A DNA stretch of 64,000 nucleotides, taken from NCBI RefSeq assembly GCF_000003815.2, contig NC_049981.1, forward strand, positions 28,632,379 to 28,696,378, given 5' to 3'. Under the pieces are notes generated by a model. That model was not told where the DNA came from. It did no database searches and saw nothing but the letters and a program-made list of their open reading frames with translations. Source of the DNA: Branchiostoma floridae. Taxonomy: Eukaryota; Chordata; Leptocardii; Amphioxiformes; Branchiostomatidae. The position numbers and the translations under genes were made by a program. Positions 1 through 10,985 of this stretch are shown here, in pieces (the stretch's first letter is position 1; the number at the start of each line of letters is the position of its first letter).

Positions 1-48
1 GGAAAGTACTAAGGAACGAACCACATCAACTATAACAACCTAATTATA

Positions 49-296
49 CCCCCTTTCCACTAGGACGGCGCTCTCGCGGTGCTCTCTCTAATCTGCGACC
101 TAAAATTGGACAGATCGCATCAACGAATTCTATAGAAAAGAAACGAATCTTTTTACACCTTGTGTGTTTTGTTGTCTTCCCAGTCACACTTTTACGTTTT
201 GTATGATGTACCATGTGTAAAAGTGAATATTATACATATCCTATTTAGGTCGCAGTGAGAGCGCAGCGCGATCGCCGTCTAGTGGAAAGGGGGCCT
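49..296. repeat. MITE family M1, copy 1 (TA target site)
   Basis: A 248-bp element whose ends are inverted copies of CCCCCTTTCCACTAG followed by ACGGCG, flanked by TA at 47-48 and 297-298. The interior carries the family signature TGTGTGTTTTGTTGTCTT near 161-178 and no coding potential. Related copies are at 38593-38834, 51894-52168 and about 62667-62907. Seen: the matching ends and shared core. Inferred: a non-autonomous, TA-targeting (Tc1/mariner-like) DNA element. Confidence 0.8.
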
Positions 297-896
297 TACA
301 TTATCATTGAGAACCATTCATTAGAACCTCCATAGCCTGTACATGTAGGAGAGGACGAAATGTTTCAATATTTTTTTTATTGTTTCAAATGTTTTTAGAA
401 GCGAGAGGAAGCCGAATGTCATAGAATAGATTAGACGCACATCTGCATATATAGATGTGTATGATTGTTTCCATTGTTACATATATGTGATTCTTACCGT
501 GTGACCTGTACTTAGCCCAGTGGGGCAAAAATGTGCAATAAAGGTCTTCATTCATTCAATATTTCTCCAGAGATGCCGGTTCTGTTGCAGTCTGATTTTC
601 TAACATAAAAGTGGTGAAGTTTTCTGTAGGTCTTCGCAAGTTCAATGTCAGTGGCCTTCAATATTTAGTGAAAACACACACTCATCATTACCCTTTTTAC
701 ACCACGTTATAAAGTTGCATGATTTCTAGACAGCTGCAAGCCATTTCATGGTCACTGATTTGTTGTATTACTTAGACTCTGTCGCCTGTTTCAGTCATTG
801 CCAAACATTCATTGGCTAGTGCTCACTATAGCACAAGCTACGAATAAAGGCTAAGTAACCATATCTACATTGAATGTGTTAGGTGATGTAACGTAC

Positions 897-1005
897 CAGT
901 GGATTGAATTCATGGGAGTGTGGGTACTGGGAGTCCCAGCAGTCTTCCCGGACTGCGTCTTGGCCTGTGTTCCGCGGTAGTCCAGTGGGCTACCGGTGTA
1001 ACAGC
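897..1005 (-). pseudogene. broken kringle first-half exon
   Basis: On the minus strand the exon opens after a cccag acceptor and encodes CYTGSPLDYRGT and KTQSGKT, closely matching the intact kringle exon at 3276-3394, and it ends at the same CACTG|gtacgt donor. It is 109 nt against 119. A 7-nt deletion removes the TGT CAA C stretch that encodes the second kringle cysteine and a 3-nt deletion lies further on, so the WDSQYPHSHEFN part is only reachable in another frame. No matching second-half exon lies to its left, where MITE copy 1 sits. It is either a relic exon or skipped in mRNA. Confidence 0.75.
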
Positions 1006-1731
1006 CTGGGCCGGATTGTTTAGAACAGCAACGTCCATTACAAGATGGCGACTAAGCTCGTTTGAAAACTGCCTAGATTTTTAAGCATAGAACTTGCGCA
1101 ACAATTGTAACAGTTACAATGTATGGCAATGTGAACAACTATATACTAATACAAATAACTAACAACTAATATAATATGATATAACAGTATAAAAAATCTA
1201 GCGAGTATCATATAGCATTATCTCGTTTTTGCAATGAATTGCAAATAAATTGGCCTACGTTGGCAGATATATGAACATGACATGATAATATCAAATAGAA
1301 TACCTCTGACCTAGCATGTGGCAGTACAATTTCGGACTTACATACAATATTTTGAAATAATGCATGCATGAAGAACAAATTTGGATTCGGACAAACTACA
1401 GACACACGCAATTACAAAAAAAAAACTAAAAGGAAGGTAACAACTGGATATCTCACACTGTCACAGTCAACGAGGCATTGCTAAGACTTCTCTTTCAGCC
1501 CAGTACAATACAACATTCTTCAAATGGTCTCACATTTACTTAGCTATATGTACTGTACTTACAGTATAATGAACGCACCAGAGGCATACATGGTAAACTT
1601 AGTATCTTAATGGAACAACTCCTCGTATGTTAGGTGCCATAGATGACTTGTAAACCTACATTGTTATTCTTTGCCAATTACTTGTTTACAAACTGATGAA
1701 AATGAAACACAGCAGCTATCGTCTCACGTAC

Positions 1732-1929
1732 CGCCAGTGGTGGTGGTGGTGGGAGCCTGGCTGGTGGTGGTGGTGAGAGCCTGGCTGGTGGTGGTGGTGG
1801 GAGCATGGGTGGTGGTGGTGGTGGGAGCCTGGCTGGTGGTGGTGGTGGGAGCCTGGCTGGTGGTGGTGGTGGGAGCATGGGTGGTGGTGGTGGTGGGAGC
1901 ATGGGTGGTGGTGGTGGTGGGGTCACCGA
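1732..1929 (-). repeat. 24-bp coding minisatellite (Thr/Pro linker exon)
   Basis: About eight 24-bp units of GGT-rich sequence (plus strand), variants ending GAGCCTGGCT or GAGCATGGGT. On the minus strand, in the frame set by the flanking acceptor (cttccag|TCGGTGACC) and donor (GGCG|gtacgt), it gives alternating TTTTSQAP and TTTTTHAP units. The frame is fixed by splice phase, not by openness, since several frames are open. A Ser/Thr/Pro stretch like this is typically O-glycosylated and extended. Confidence 0.8.
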
Positions 1930-3821
1930 CTGGAAGAAAGAAAATATAATTCAATGGTGTGCCCGCGCCCAACGCCACAGTTGCCATGATATACTAGTAA
2001 TTGGCTGAAACTGAAAAAGTTTGAGCTGTAAACCTTCATACGTTTCATGTTACAACTACGTATACGCTTATGTGATGGTGGTAGTACCAGGCAACTTCCA
2101 AGAACAACCCTCCAACAAGGTCGACAGCATTGAATTCTAAAATACAGTCAAACCATTCCGGGCAACCACCTCCAGTGACACGTCACATGTACAGCCCTCG
2201 TTTTCACACAATTAACCCCTGTCCTGAGCAGCCACTAATGTCTCCCCAGACCCTTTTCCTCAGTCCTTTGAGTTATGGCCAAATCCAAGTTTGTTTGACT
2301 GTAAGTAAAAGTTTTTTTTAATAACGAAGTAGAGCTAAACTTACCACATCCGGACCTTAGGTCGCAGTACTCCCACCTGGTAGCAGAGTCAGTTGTGTAA
2401 CACCACACTCCTCCTGAGCCCTTATCAGGATTACGGCAGTAGTTCTCCTCCACATCGTAGAACTAAGAAACGAACGATGACTAACAATCATAAGAATCTT
2501 ATTACATTACCCTGAGTATCGTCCGTTAGAATTTCCATAACCTGTAGATGTAGGAGAGGGCCACGTACTCCTTTCCTCATCGATGACATAACGTTCTGAC
2601 ATGAATGTGGTGAATCTTTCTGTAGGTATCCGCAAGTTCAATATTAGCGGCCTCCAGTCCTTAGTGAAAACAGGCACCTATCGCTGTCTTAAAACGTTTC
2701 ATGATTTATTGTTATTGTTATTGTTATTGGGTGGGCTGACTACTCACTCTTTGCAGCCAGGGGCTGAATTGTGAGGAGCTTACAATAGGCGGGGCTAAAT
2801 CGCAAGGGTCTGGAGCGAGCTGCCATTCGGCGCCACTCAGGTGACCTCAATACGATTGTCGCAAGTGTCTGGAGCGAGCTGCCATTCGGCGCCACTCAGG
2901 TGACCTCAATACGACAGTAATTGCCTGGGGTATGGCTCTCCCCAGACACGGGCCGGGATCTCCATTTAACGTCCTATCCGAGGGACGGCCTTAGCCGAAG
3001 CTATGTACTCAATTTTACCCGAGTAAAGTGAGGAAAGTCGTGTAAAGTGCCTTTCCCAAGGGCACAAGATCGGTAACACGGCAGCCTGATTTGAACCCGC
3101 GACCTCTCGGTTCTTGACAGCTGTGAGCCATTTCATGACCACTGATTTTGTCGTCTGTTTTAGCCATTGTCAAACCTTCATTGACTATTGGTCACTAAAG
3201 CACACGATACGGACAAAAGCAATCACTGTCTACGTAACCATATCAATATTCAGAGTGTAAGTGCACATAACGTACCAGTGGTGTGTATCTGATGTGGAAG
3301 TGTGGGTACATGGAGCCCCAGCGTTGACACGTCTTTCCGGACTGCGTCTTGGCCAGCGTTCCGCGGTAGTCCACAGAGTTACCGGTGTAGCAGTCTGGAG
3401 ATGGAACAGTAAAAAAAAAAGAAGAAGAAAGAAATCGAAAGATCTCGTGACCCAATGAAATATGTAGAGATTGATTTTGGAAGAAATTTGGACCCAGGAA
3501 AAAACTCAGCTTGGGAGCAAATTTGAATCTGGGCCAACTTACTAACTGAACGCTGACAAGTTACATACATTAGAAGTTAAAATATGTTAAGTTTCATAGC
3601 AGAAGAGATATGATGAAAATGATAACTACATGGCGCACATACTAAAAAAACTTTAAAATGTATATATTTAAGATATTTGTACACTTCAAATAGCTACAGT
3701 ACTACAGTCGACTCTTTTAACTATGTAACCTGTCAACTGCTATTAAAAACTTAAGTCATGATCACTGACCTGTTTGTCCATGGACGGCTAGGACACACGC
3801 TGCTAGACACAACAGCCACAT
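1732..3821 (-). CDS. gene A: secreted kringle protein, 5' part (partial)
   Basis: Exons read right to left: 3821-3770, 3394-3276, 2462-2345, 1929-1732. The first encodes a signal peptide ([16 protein letters not shown]), with the first intron phase 1. The next two form one kringle: [29 protein letters not shown] and RWEYCD, with all six cysteines. The Asp-x-Asp of lysine-binding kringles is not evident after CRNPD. The fourth exon is a roughly 66-residue Thr/Pro linker of eight-residue repeats ([16 protein letters not shown]). Phases 1, 0, 1, 1 agree throughout. Gene E uses kringle-Thr/Pro linker-trypsin, so a catalytic domain may lie beyond the left edge, but none is visible. Whether the locus is functional is uncertain because the next kringle exon is broken. 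Confidence 0.75.
2705..3120. mobile_element. inserted SINE-like block
   Basis: This block interrupts the alignment between the two kringle-flank copies. After a (TTATTG)n start and the 59-bp duplication it reads GTAAAGTGCCTTTCCCAAGGGCACAAGA and then TGATTTGAACCCGCGACCTC, a B-box-like segment typical of tRNA-related SINE bodies. Related pieces occur at about 55590-55715, 59520-59635 and 63830-64000. The class (SINE versus other short repeat) is an inference from the GTTCGAA-type motif only. Confidence 0.5.
2801..2917. repeat. 59-bp tandem duplication
   Basis: Two near-identical units starting CGCAAG(G/T)GTCTGGAGCGAGC and ending CAATACGA, at 2801-2859 and 2860-2917. They lie at the left part of an inserted repeat block. 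Confidence 0.85.
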
Positions 3822-4640
3822 GGTAACGCTCTGTTATTCCACAACAGGTGATGGATACAAGTGAGAAATAGCACTGTGAGCGTTTGATACTTTGTACTAT
3901 ATGGTCATGCCCATAAATAACACTTTTTATTTGAAGTGATGATTTCACATTATGTGGAAATAAGATGGTTGACAAAGTAGTCCGTTCTATACAGACTTAA
4001 GCACGTGAAAACGTGTAATACATACTGTACACAGAACTATCTGCTAAAGTACAGATGACACAAGAAAAGTGCCACCAGACCATGTCTTTTGGGGGGTACC
4101 GTCCAGTACGTTCAGTATAGGAACTGGTAAATACCTCTATATACCTGTACTATGTCTATGGTATATCATGTAGATACACTGTCGGATAATTATTGATAGT
4201 GGATAGATGGATACCAAATCAATGCAGAGTTTCGTCCGAATTTTCTTACCATGAAGAAAAGGGTCAGGAAAACTGGAATGCATACCGAGAATGCCCTGAT
4301 AGGATCACTGGTATAAAATGTTTGTCAAAATAATATTTTTACAACCATCTTATTTTCATTTGAAGAATAGAACTTAATGATATGAATTCCTCCTCAAAAT
4401 GAAATTAACAATGTTGTGTTTTAGATATTTGATAAAGCATGCAAGCTCAAGTTCAACTCCCTTTTCTATTGGATACTAACTCGAACAAATCAAAACCGTT
4501 TGACTGCAACAATAAGACTGTATTTTGCAACAATATTCAGAAGCGTGTGGTGCAGAACAAGAAGTGGTTATACTAGTTTGGTGATAATAGTCAATAGTGG
4601 GCTTCAATCATCAGACTCTAAAGGGATCAGAAAGAACAAG
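3822..4640. other. 5' flank of gene A, no gene seen
   Basis: AT-rich sequence upstream of the gene A start codon. I find no convincing TATA box, exon or repeat here, although the gene A promoter should lie in it. Confidence 0.5.
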
Positions 4641-5060
4641 TAGTTACATTGACTTCAAGGCGACGAAGGTGATCCTGCCCTCAGAAAGTAGATAAGCAAA
4701 TGAAGCTGTGCCCTCCGGCCTATCACGTGATAAACCTGACCAACCACGTAGCCTGAACCATATACCCTGTCGTGGGAATACCGAGATGGCTGTTTGGACA
4801 GTTCTATCCTTCGAAGCGATCAACAAGTGCCGAACAGTACACGTGTTATTGCCTCACGTTTTCAGTCTAGATGATGGGAATGCATAGTTATGAAATGAAA
4901 CTAATCCGGTTTCATAACCATTCAACAGCAACTAAATATACAGGTTTCACGGGGTCCCGGGCCTCTACATGTGGCTTAATTTCAAAATGGCCAGAAGATA
5001 ACTTCGGAAATAAAGACTGATCAGGTCTTGGGGAATCGATGAAGATGTTTCAAACGTGGA
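4641..5060. repeat. dispersed repeat R1, copy 1
   Basis: Shares with 5880-6205 the ordered landmarks CCTATCAC(G/A)TGATAAA, CACGTAGCCTGAACC, GTGGGAATAC, GGCTGTTTGGACAGTTCT, GCAGCAACTAAATATACAG, CCCGGGCCTCTA and ATGGCCAGAAGATA. A third partial copy is at 10838-10985. No coding potential recognised. Confidence 0.75.
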
Positions 5061-5589
5061 AGCACCATATCTACCATCATTGTTAACAGTGACAAAACCC
5101 ATATCATTCTGAACAGGTCCAGAAAAGCAGCAACCAGGATCATAGCTTCAATGGTGACCCCTGGCCTTTACATGCCCTACTTAAAGCAGACTGAAGTAAA
5201 AACAAGAAGGCTAGAAAAACTATGAAATGGGAGTTGACCACTTCCTGACGAAGTCAGTAACCAACCTTCAGAATTTGTACGTAATGCGCCAGCTTCATCT
5301 TTTCGACCATTGATAGTTGTGCCAATAAACCTCACACTCTAACTAATTTAGAGACAGAAGAGCAGCAACTAGCTACACAGATTTCATGTATCCCGGGTCG
5401 TCTCGTTTCCCACTGTCGTCTAAACAGACCGACACGTTATACCCGCTCTTCAAGTATGCAGCCTTATGGTAAGATGAATACAAGTAGCCGGGTAAACAAG
5501 CTTTCTTTCCACATTGCTCTTACCAACAGCTGCCAAATACTAGTAGTAATTGTGCAGTTGACTAACTTTTAACATTAACATAATCTCTG

Positions 5590-5880
5590 CTTGGCTATGT
5601 GTACCTTTGAATACCTTACAACCGTCACAATGTTGAGTTGTTCTCCCAACTTCCAGAACAAACACACGTACGCGTCCGTTTTTCGACATTAACCGCTATA
5701 TCAACCATAACAACAATCCAACTAAACAGAACAGTATCTAAAACATCGGACGACACATTTAAGCAACGCGGTACATACCGAGGAGGGATGTCTTTGTTGG
5801 TGACCAAATAAAGATGTGCGTCCAGAAACACGTTTTGTTTGGAGAAAATCGAGAAACGAATGATGAAGAAAATGACGCGA
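5590..5880. repeat. roughly 976-bp tandem duplication, unit 1 (partner 6540-6850)
   Basis: CTTCCAGAACAAA(C/G)ACACACG, the GGTACATACC(G/A)AGGAGG segment, GAAACACGT and GAAAC(G/A)AATGATG recur in the same order about 976 bp further right. Together with R1 copies at 5880 and 10838 this makes two tandem units, the second split by the large inverted-repeat element. Confidence 0.7.
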
Positions 5881-6205
5881 TTGGGGTCCTTTTGCCTATC
5901 ACATGATAAATTTCGCCAATCACGTAGCCTGAACCTTATACCTTCCCGTGGGAATACTAAGATGGCTGTTTGGACAGTTCTGTCCTTCGTATAGCGAACA
6001 ACAAGTGGCGGACTATTGTCTCACGTTTTTAGTCGAGGTGGTGTGAATGGTTATAGCACGCCCCCCCCCCCCCCTCCAAAAAAGCAGCAACTAAATATAC
6101 AGATTTCAAGGGGACCCCGGGCCTCTATGTGTGGCTTAACGTCAATATTTAATGGCCAGAAGATATTGAATAAAGATGACCAGGCCCGATAAGACTACAC
6201 CTACA
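5880..6205. repeat. dispersed repeat R1, copy 2
   Basis: Second copy of R1 with the same landmark order; a run of C (about 6061-6074) interrupts it. It lies directly right of duplication unit 1. Confidence 0.75.
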
Positions 6206-6539
6206 CCACTGTTACCTCCCTTTGCTTTTATTCATTGTGTGATTTTTAGTGGGTCTTGATGTTCTTATAATATTGTGATGTCTTTGATGTTGTTAGATAA
6301 AAAGAAAGCTGGAAAACGTATGCAATGAGGGCTGACCACAGCTTGACGAGATTAGTAACGAGCATTTCAAACGTGGAGGAACTATATGATGCCGACACCA
6401 TTTTTTGATTACAACTATTAACTGTGGATCTAATAAAATCACCATTTTACAGCAAATGCCTGTCGATGACCACTCTGCACATTACACAAAGTTTAAGATA
6501 TACTTCCTGTTCACCTACGAGAAGACAGTTCGAAACGTT

Positions 6540-6855
6540 TTGCTACCTCTTCAACTATCCTCAATCTTTCCACAACTACAACGTTTTTCGACATTGCCCC
6601 CCGCCCCACGCCACCATGAAAAAATAGGTACTTGTTGTCACATCTTCCAGAACAAAGACACACGTTCGTCTCTCAACATCACACTTTATATCAACTGTAC
6701 CTGTATCTAACCGCACAAAACATGAGGCAACAATTTTAAGCAACCGGTACATACCAAGGAGGATGTCTCTATCGATGACCTAGATGAGAGGATGGGTCTA
6801 GAAACACGTCTTGTCTTGAGAAAGTCGGGAAACAAATGATGGAGAAAAGGAAACT
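6540..6855. repeat. roughly 976-bp tandem duplication, unit 2
   Basis: Repeats 5590-5880 at 70-85% by eye, up to GAAACAAATGATGGAGAAAAGG. Here the unit is cut by the terminal repeat of the 3.97-kb element, and its expected continuation (TCTATCACGTGATAAG) resumes at about 10846. Confidence 0.65.
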
Positions 6856-6888
6856 ATTTGTCATGCGATGCTATTGGTTGAGAGATAT

Positions 6889-6935
6889 GGGTGACGTCAT
6901 CACACCCTCTCTATAAAGCACAGCGGAGGAATAGA
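6889..6935 (+). promoter_or_regulatory. inward promoter in left terminal repeat
   Basis: TGACGTCA (palindromic CRE/ATF site) at about 6892-6899, then CTATAAAG at about 6911-6918, with a GC-richer start region after it. Spacing fits a Pol II core promoter reading into the element. Confidence 0.55.
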
Positions 6936-7056
6936 TCACTGCAGTCTACAGGTTCTCCGTACGCCTTTGGAGCCTAAGCGACCCACCCGCCCACCCTGAC
7001 AGATGGCCATTTTGGTGGGGTACAAGCGCCCGTTCATGGGCGGGCGCCATAGCCGG

Positions 7057-7156
7057 NNNNNNNNNNNNNNNNNNNNNNNNNNNNNNNNNNNNNNNNNNNN
7101 NNNNNNNNNNNNNNNNNNNNNNNNNNNNNNNNNNNNNNNNNNNNNNNNNNNNNNNN
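7057..7156. other. assembly gap (100 N)
   Basis: Exactly 100 N, a conventional unknown-size gap. It directly precedes the 60-bp tandem array, so the array length is probably underestimated. Confidence 0.99.
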
Positions 7157-7178
7157 GTGCATTTGGACCGATGTCGCT

Positions 7179-7478
7179 AACCGGGAATCTTGCTTGGTCT
7201 CACACAGGAATGCAGCTTCACCCCGCGACCCGAGGTCGAACCGGGAATCTTACTTGGTCTCACACAGGAATGCAGCTTCACCCCGCGACCCGAGGTCGAA
7301 CCGGGAATCTTACTTGGTCTCACACAGGAATGCAGCTTCACCCCGCGACCCGAGGTCGAACCGGGAATCTTGCTTGGTCTCACACAGGAATGCGGCTTCA
7401 CCCCGCGACCCGAGGTCGAACCGGGAATCTTGCTTGGTCTCACACAGGAATGCAGCTTCACCCCGCGACCCGAAGTCG
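7179..7478. repeat. 60-bp tandem array, five units
   Basis: Five nearly identical 60-bp units beginning AACCGGGAATCTT and ending CCCGAGGTCG, then a partial sixth. Because 60 is a multiple of 3, several frames stay open on both strands; I do not take these as genes. Unit differences are single bases (for example TTGCTTGG/TTACTTGG). Confidence 0.95.
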
Positions 7479-9483
7479 GACCGGGAATGGAACCTGGTGT
7501 TAAACAACAGTGCACACACACCGGATACCTCCGCTCCGCCAACCTGGAGACAACAAACAAGTTACAAAACATATCTTAAAAATACGTCCAATCTCACTCC
7601 AGACACACACCCAGCTCCATACCCCTAGCCTGAAAAGCTGAGCCTGGTCCTGAAGCATGGTGCGCACTTACAGCTAAACTGGTTGTGTCTGGAACCACCA
7701 GGACCGACGCAGCGCGCGCCGGAGTCTGACTCTCTGTCGGGGAGGAGCTGCCATTTGGGGTGTGGTAGCGCCTGAGGGCCGGACATCCCTCCCACTCCGA
7801 CTCGTGTTCGGGCAGGCTGCCGTACCGAGGACCGCTACTGACGCTGTCCAAGGGGCCCGGGCGTCCACCGAAGCCGGAGGTGATCTGCGTCTGACTCCTT
7901 ACGTGGCGGGGGTACTGAAGCCCGGGGCCTGGCTGCGCCTGACGGCTCGTCTGTTGTACTGTCGTTGTCAGCGTGTAGTCCACTCCAGTCTAAAAAATTG
8001 AAACACATCGATAAACAGCTGACCGATTATCAATCATCCAACACACGGTTAAGGTAGACAGGACCCGGAGTGTTATTCACAAACCACGCTCGACCACACC
8101 GCCTGGACCTCAAAGGTGGGCGAATTCCACGATAACATGAGAGAATTAGAAACAGGCGCCAGCCACACAAACTCACCTTTCGCTTCCAACCACACAACGA
8201 ACGAGAATTACTGAAGACGACATATAGGGTACACGCCTAGAAAAACAAAAACAAAAGATACCACTACAAACCGTCGCCATGGGTGGCCAACCGCGCCACC
8301 GTGACCACGTCGACTGTGACTCACGTGCGAGGGATGCTTCTTGTAGCGGCTCGGAGACTGTCACTGTCGAGAACACCTCAATTAAACAGCAACAACAGGA
8401 GTAGCAGAGTGTCTCTACACACCACGTGCAACACGGCGGATCCTGGTCTATGGCAAAGCTAAAAACTAAAATGCAGAGCTTCAAATGAGAGGCACCCGGA
8501 CACAGAACAAACCGGAGTAATACACGCAAACTGATTCCTAGGCATCAAGGAGCTTTCATCAACCCCTTTTGGAGCCCACGTCGGGGCAAGTTGGCGCCAA
8601 ATCCCACGCCGCGACCAGGTGCCACATACCTGCAAACAATGAAATCACAGGGGACAAAACAGGGATGGGAAAACAGATTTAATTCATCTCAAACAGGTGG
8701 TAATACTTCCTCTGCTAGGATGAAGAACCGCAAAACTAGCCCTGTAAAACCAGCCGCTGTAAAGGGCTATCAGGCTGAAACACTTGGTGAAAGGAGTCAA
8801 TTCCTAACCGGGAGAAAACAAAACAAAACAGAAACTGTCAGTTCCCCAAGCACATCATAGAGCTATGAACACCAACACGGCACAAATATTTCTCCCGACA
8901 TGAAAGCAACTCGAAACAAACCACACAACAGTACTACGGGGAGGCATTGATGTGTCTGAAACCACGTGCGACACGGTCGAAACTGATCGACTCCACGTCG
9001 TCCGCTGCTAATCACACTGACCTAGCTGCGGAAAGTAATTAGGTTCTCGTCAGGTTGTCATACACATTTGTTCCATCATCCTGGAAGTCGCCCCTGGAAT
9101 ACCCCAACGACAGCTAATTCTGGAAAGGAAATGTGACAGAATAGCCTCACACCGCACAAAGGAGACTCGCGTGACACGTAAGTGTTTCACTGGCTCACAC
9201 CTGAAAAAATGCATGTGCTCGTGCTCCGCCTCGCTGCCGGTGGTGCATACCTGCGAACAATGGGACGAAGTGGGGTCATACAGGGAAGGGAAAATAGGCA
9301 CAACTTGTCTACAACGCTGAGTTTTCTTCTTCAAGAAGGACAAAAATGGAACTGGCTCTGTCACGTCTGCTGTACACATACAAGGCTGTCAGACTGAGCA
9401 CGTCAGGAAAGTTCTAAACTGTTAATCGGGAGAAAGAAACGTCAATTCCACCCACTAACAAATGCACCACCACAGTAATAATG

Positions 9484-9698
9484 NNNNNNNNNNNNNNNNN
9501 NNNNNNNNNNNNNNNNNNNNNNNNNNNNNNNNNNNNNNNNNNNNNNNNNNNNNNNNNNNNNNNNNNNNNNNNNNNNNNNNNNNNNNNNNNNNNNNNNNNN
9601 NNNNNNNNNNNNNNNNNNNNNNNNNNNNNNNNNNNNNNNNNNNNNNNNNNNNNNNNNNNNNNNNNNNNNNNNNNNNNNNNNNNNNNNNNNNNNNNNNN
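9484..9698. other. assembly gap (215 N)
   Basis: Run of 215 N inside the inverted-repeat element; any gene of the element could lie partly here. Confidence 0.99.
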
Positions 9699-10740
9699 AG
9701 GGCGCCGATAACTGGGGGACCCCTTTCGCTATCCATCTCTGGCAGATTCAAGCCTACGAAAATTAAAGAGATAACCAAACAGCGACACATTAGTACTTTA
9801 ACCTTGATGCGCCATGCTCGTAACTGCACGAGGCAACACATTCTCACACGCCAGAATCACACAGCCTGACCTCAAAGGTGAGCGAATTTCACGATAACAT
9901 GAGAGAGAGGCTTCAAACACCCAACACAGGCACATACATCAACCAGCAATAAAGCAGCCCCAATACAAAACACAATTACACACACGCAACAGCAAGGAAT
10001 TCCGTCACCTTCATCCGCATACCTGAGAACAAAGCACTAACTACACAGCTAGCTGCCGTGCACGTGTAGGGACTAATCCGTTCAGGCTCTAACGACGTCC
10101 CTCCCTGGACCTGCAAAGTCTATCGACTAAACGAACAAAGAAACACATAGCAAAATGCCAACTCAACGAGAAAATAAAATGCGGGTACATGCAACGCACA
10201 AACACTCCCTTCTCCTAAGTCGAAACAAAGGGGAAAGAAAAGAGGAAACGAGGCAGCCTGTCTGGCGTTTTGATGACTCCACATTCCCACGTGCGTGACC
10301 AGGTGTCAAAGATTAACTCACCTCACGGAGACAAAGCAAAAGTTAACACAGGATTAAACCTCTCACATATAGCTTGGCCGTCTCCTTTCCTTCACCGAAC
10401 CTGGAAAATAACGTAGCGAGTGAAAAGGGAAGAAGTACAGAACAAAAGTCCAACCTCTTGGTCGCTCCTTCGACGCACATGAAGAACGGACAGCTAATCT
10501 GTCAGGCAAGAACATGCCACAAACGTATAACACGACGGCGCTACACGCCCACCACAACATTCTACATAATCTCATACCACCAGAACCGCGCACGGGCGAA
10601 CTACCAAACCTTAAAACGGGATGGACGACTTCTTCGCCATTGTCACAGTTCACAAGATGGCCTTTTGGTGGGGAGGAAGCGACAGCCTGGTTCTGTCGCT
10701 TAGGCTCCAACGGCAGGCGGAGAACCTGTAGACTGCAGTG

Positions 10741-10790
10741 ATCTATTCCTCCGCTGTGCTTTATAGAGAGGGTGTGATGACGTCACCCAT
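10741..10790 (-). promoter_or_regulatory. inward promoter in right terminal repeat
   Basis: Inverted copy of the left promoter: CTTTATAG at about 10760-10767 and TGACGTCA at about 10778-10785, reading leftward on the minus strand. A bidirectional, convergent pair of promoters flanks the interior. Confidence 0.55.
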
Positions 10791-10837
10791 ATCTCTCAAC
10801 CAATAGCATCGCATGACAAATATTAAGCTATCTGTGT

Positions 10838-10985
10838 TCTTCTGTCTATCACGTGATAAGTCTGACCAACCACGTAGCCTGAACCCTACTATAGTCTGAA
10901 CGTAGCCTGAACCCATCCACTCCCGTGGGAATACAAACCTGGCTGTTTGGATAGTTCTGTCTCTGTGCAGAATAAAGAGAAACCT
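10838..10985. repeat. dispersed repeat R1, copy 3 (partial)
   Basis: TCTATCACGTGATAAG, ACCACGTAGCCTGAACC, CCCGTGGGAATAC and GGCTGTTTGGATAGTTCTGTC follow the R1 order. It is the continuation of tandem unit 2 beyond the inserted element, with a small internal duplication of the TAGTCTGAACGTAGCCTGAACC segment. Confidence 0.65.

Larger units (their letters stand above)
2524..3303. repeat. second copy of kringle-flanking duplication (first copy about 321-920)
   Basis: Non-coding sequence around the intact kringle exon repeats the sequence around the broken kringle exon in the same order: CCATA(G/A)CCTGTA(C/G)ATGTAGGAGAGG at about 331/2534, TTCTGTAGGT(C/A)TNCGCAAGTTCAAT at about 620/2618, GTCACTAAAGCACA-type sequence at about 820/3190, then the kringle exon itself. 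The locus therefore arose by segmental duplication of a kringle-half unit about 2.3 kb apart; the second copy has since gained the roughly 420-bp insertion at 2705-3120. Confidence 0.7.
6856..10821. mobile_element. 3.97-kb element with long terminal inverted repeats
   Basis: Bases 6856-6983 (ATTTGTCATGCGATGC to GCCTAAGCGAC) recur inverted at 10695-10821 with only a few differences. Each end carries TGACGTCATCA followed about 15 bp later by CTCTATAAAG and CAGCGGAGGA, a CRE-plus-TATA core promoter pointing inward. Flanking sequence is the interrupted second tandem unit, which shows this is an insertion. The interior has a 60-bp tandem array, two gaps, and partly repeated segments (about 8096-8148 and 9860-9905; 8611-8680 and 9237-9300). 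No transposase or other known domain is recognisable in the visible sequence, and no clean target duplication could be defined. Confidence 0.8.

Noticed and set aside
1671-2008. Open frames on both strands through the GGT repeat (Gly-rich, Val-rich and Pro-rich products)
   Set aside because: Shadows of the 24-bp minisatellite; only the minus-strand Thr/Pro frame agrees in phase with flanking splice sites.
1735-7490. CRISPR-like array
   Set aside because: The regular repeats (24-bp and 60-bp) are contiguous with no unique spacers, and the DNA is eukaryotic.
7003-7628. Overlapping repetitive open frames over the 60-bp array
   Set aside because: Period divisible by 3 keeps frames open; no domain, start context or splice evidence, and one frame runs through N.
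8591-8860. Possible 89-codon gene inside the inverted-repeat element
   Set aside because: No recognisable domain, low-complexity polar sequence, and repeated splice-donor-like motifs around it.
6856-10821. LTR retrotransposon
   Set aside because: The long terminal repeats are inverted, not direct, and no gag/pol-like coding is visible.
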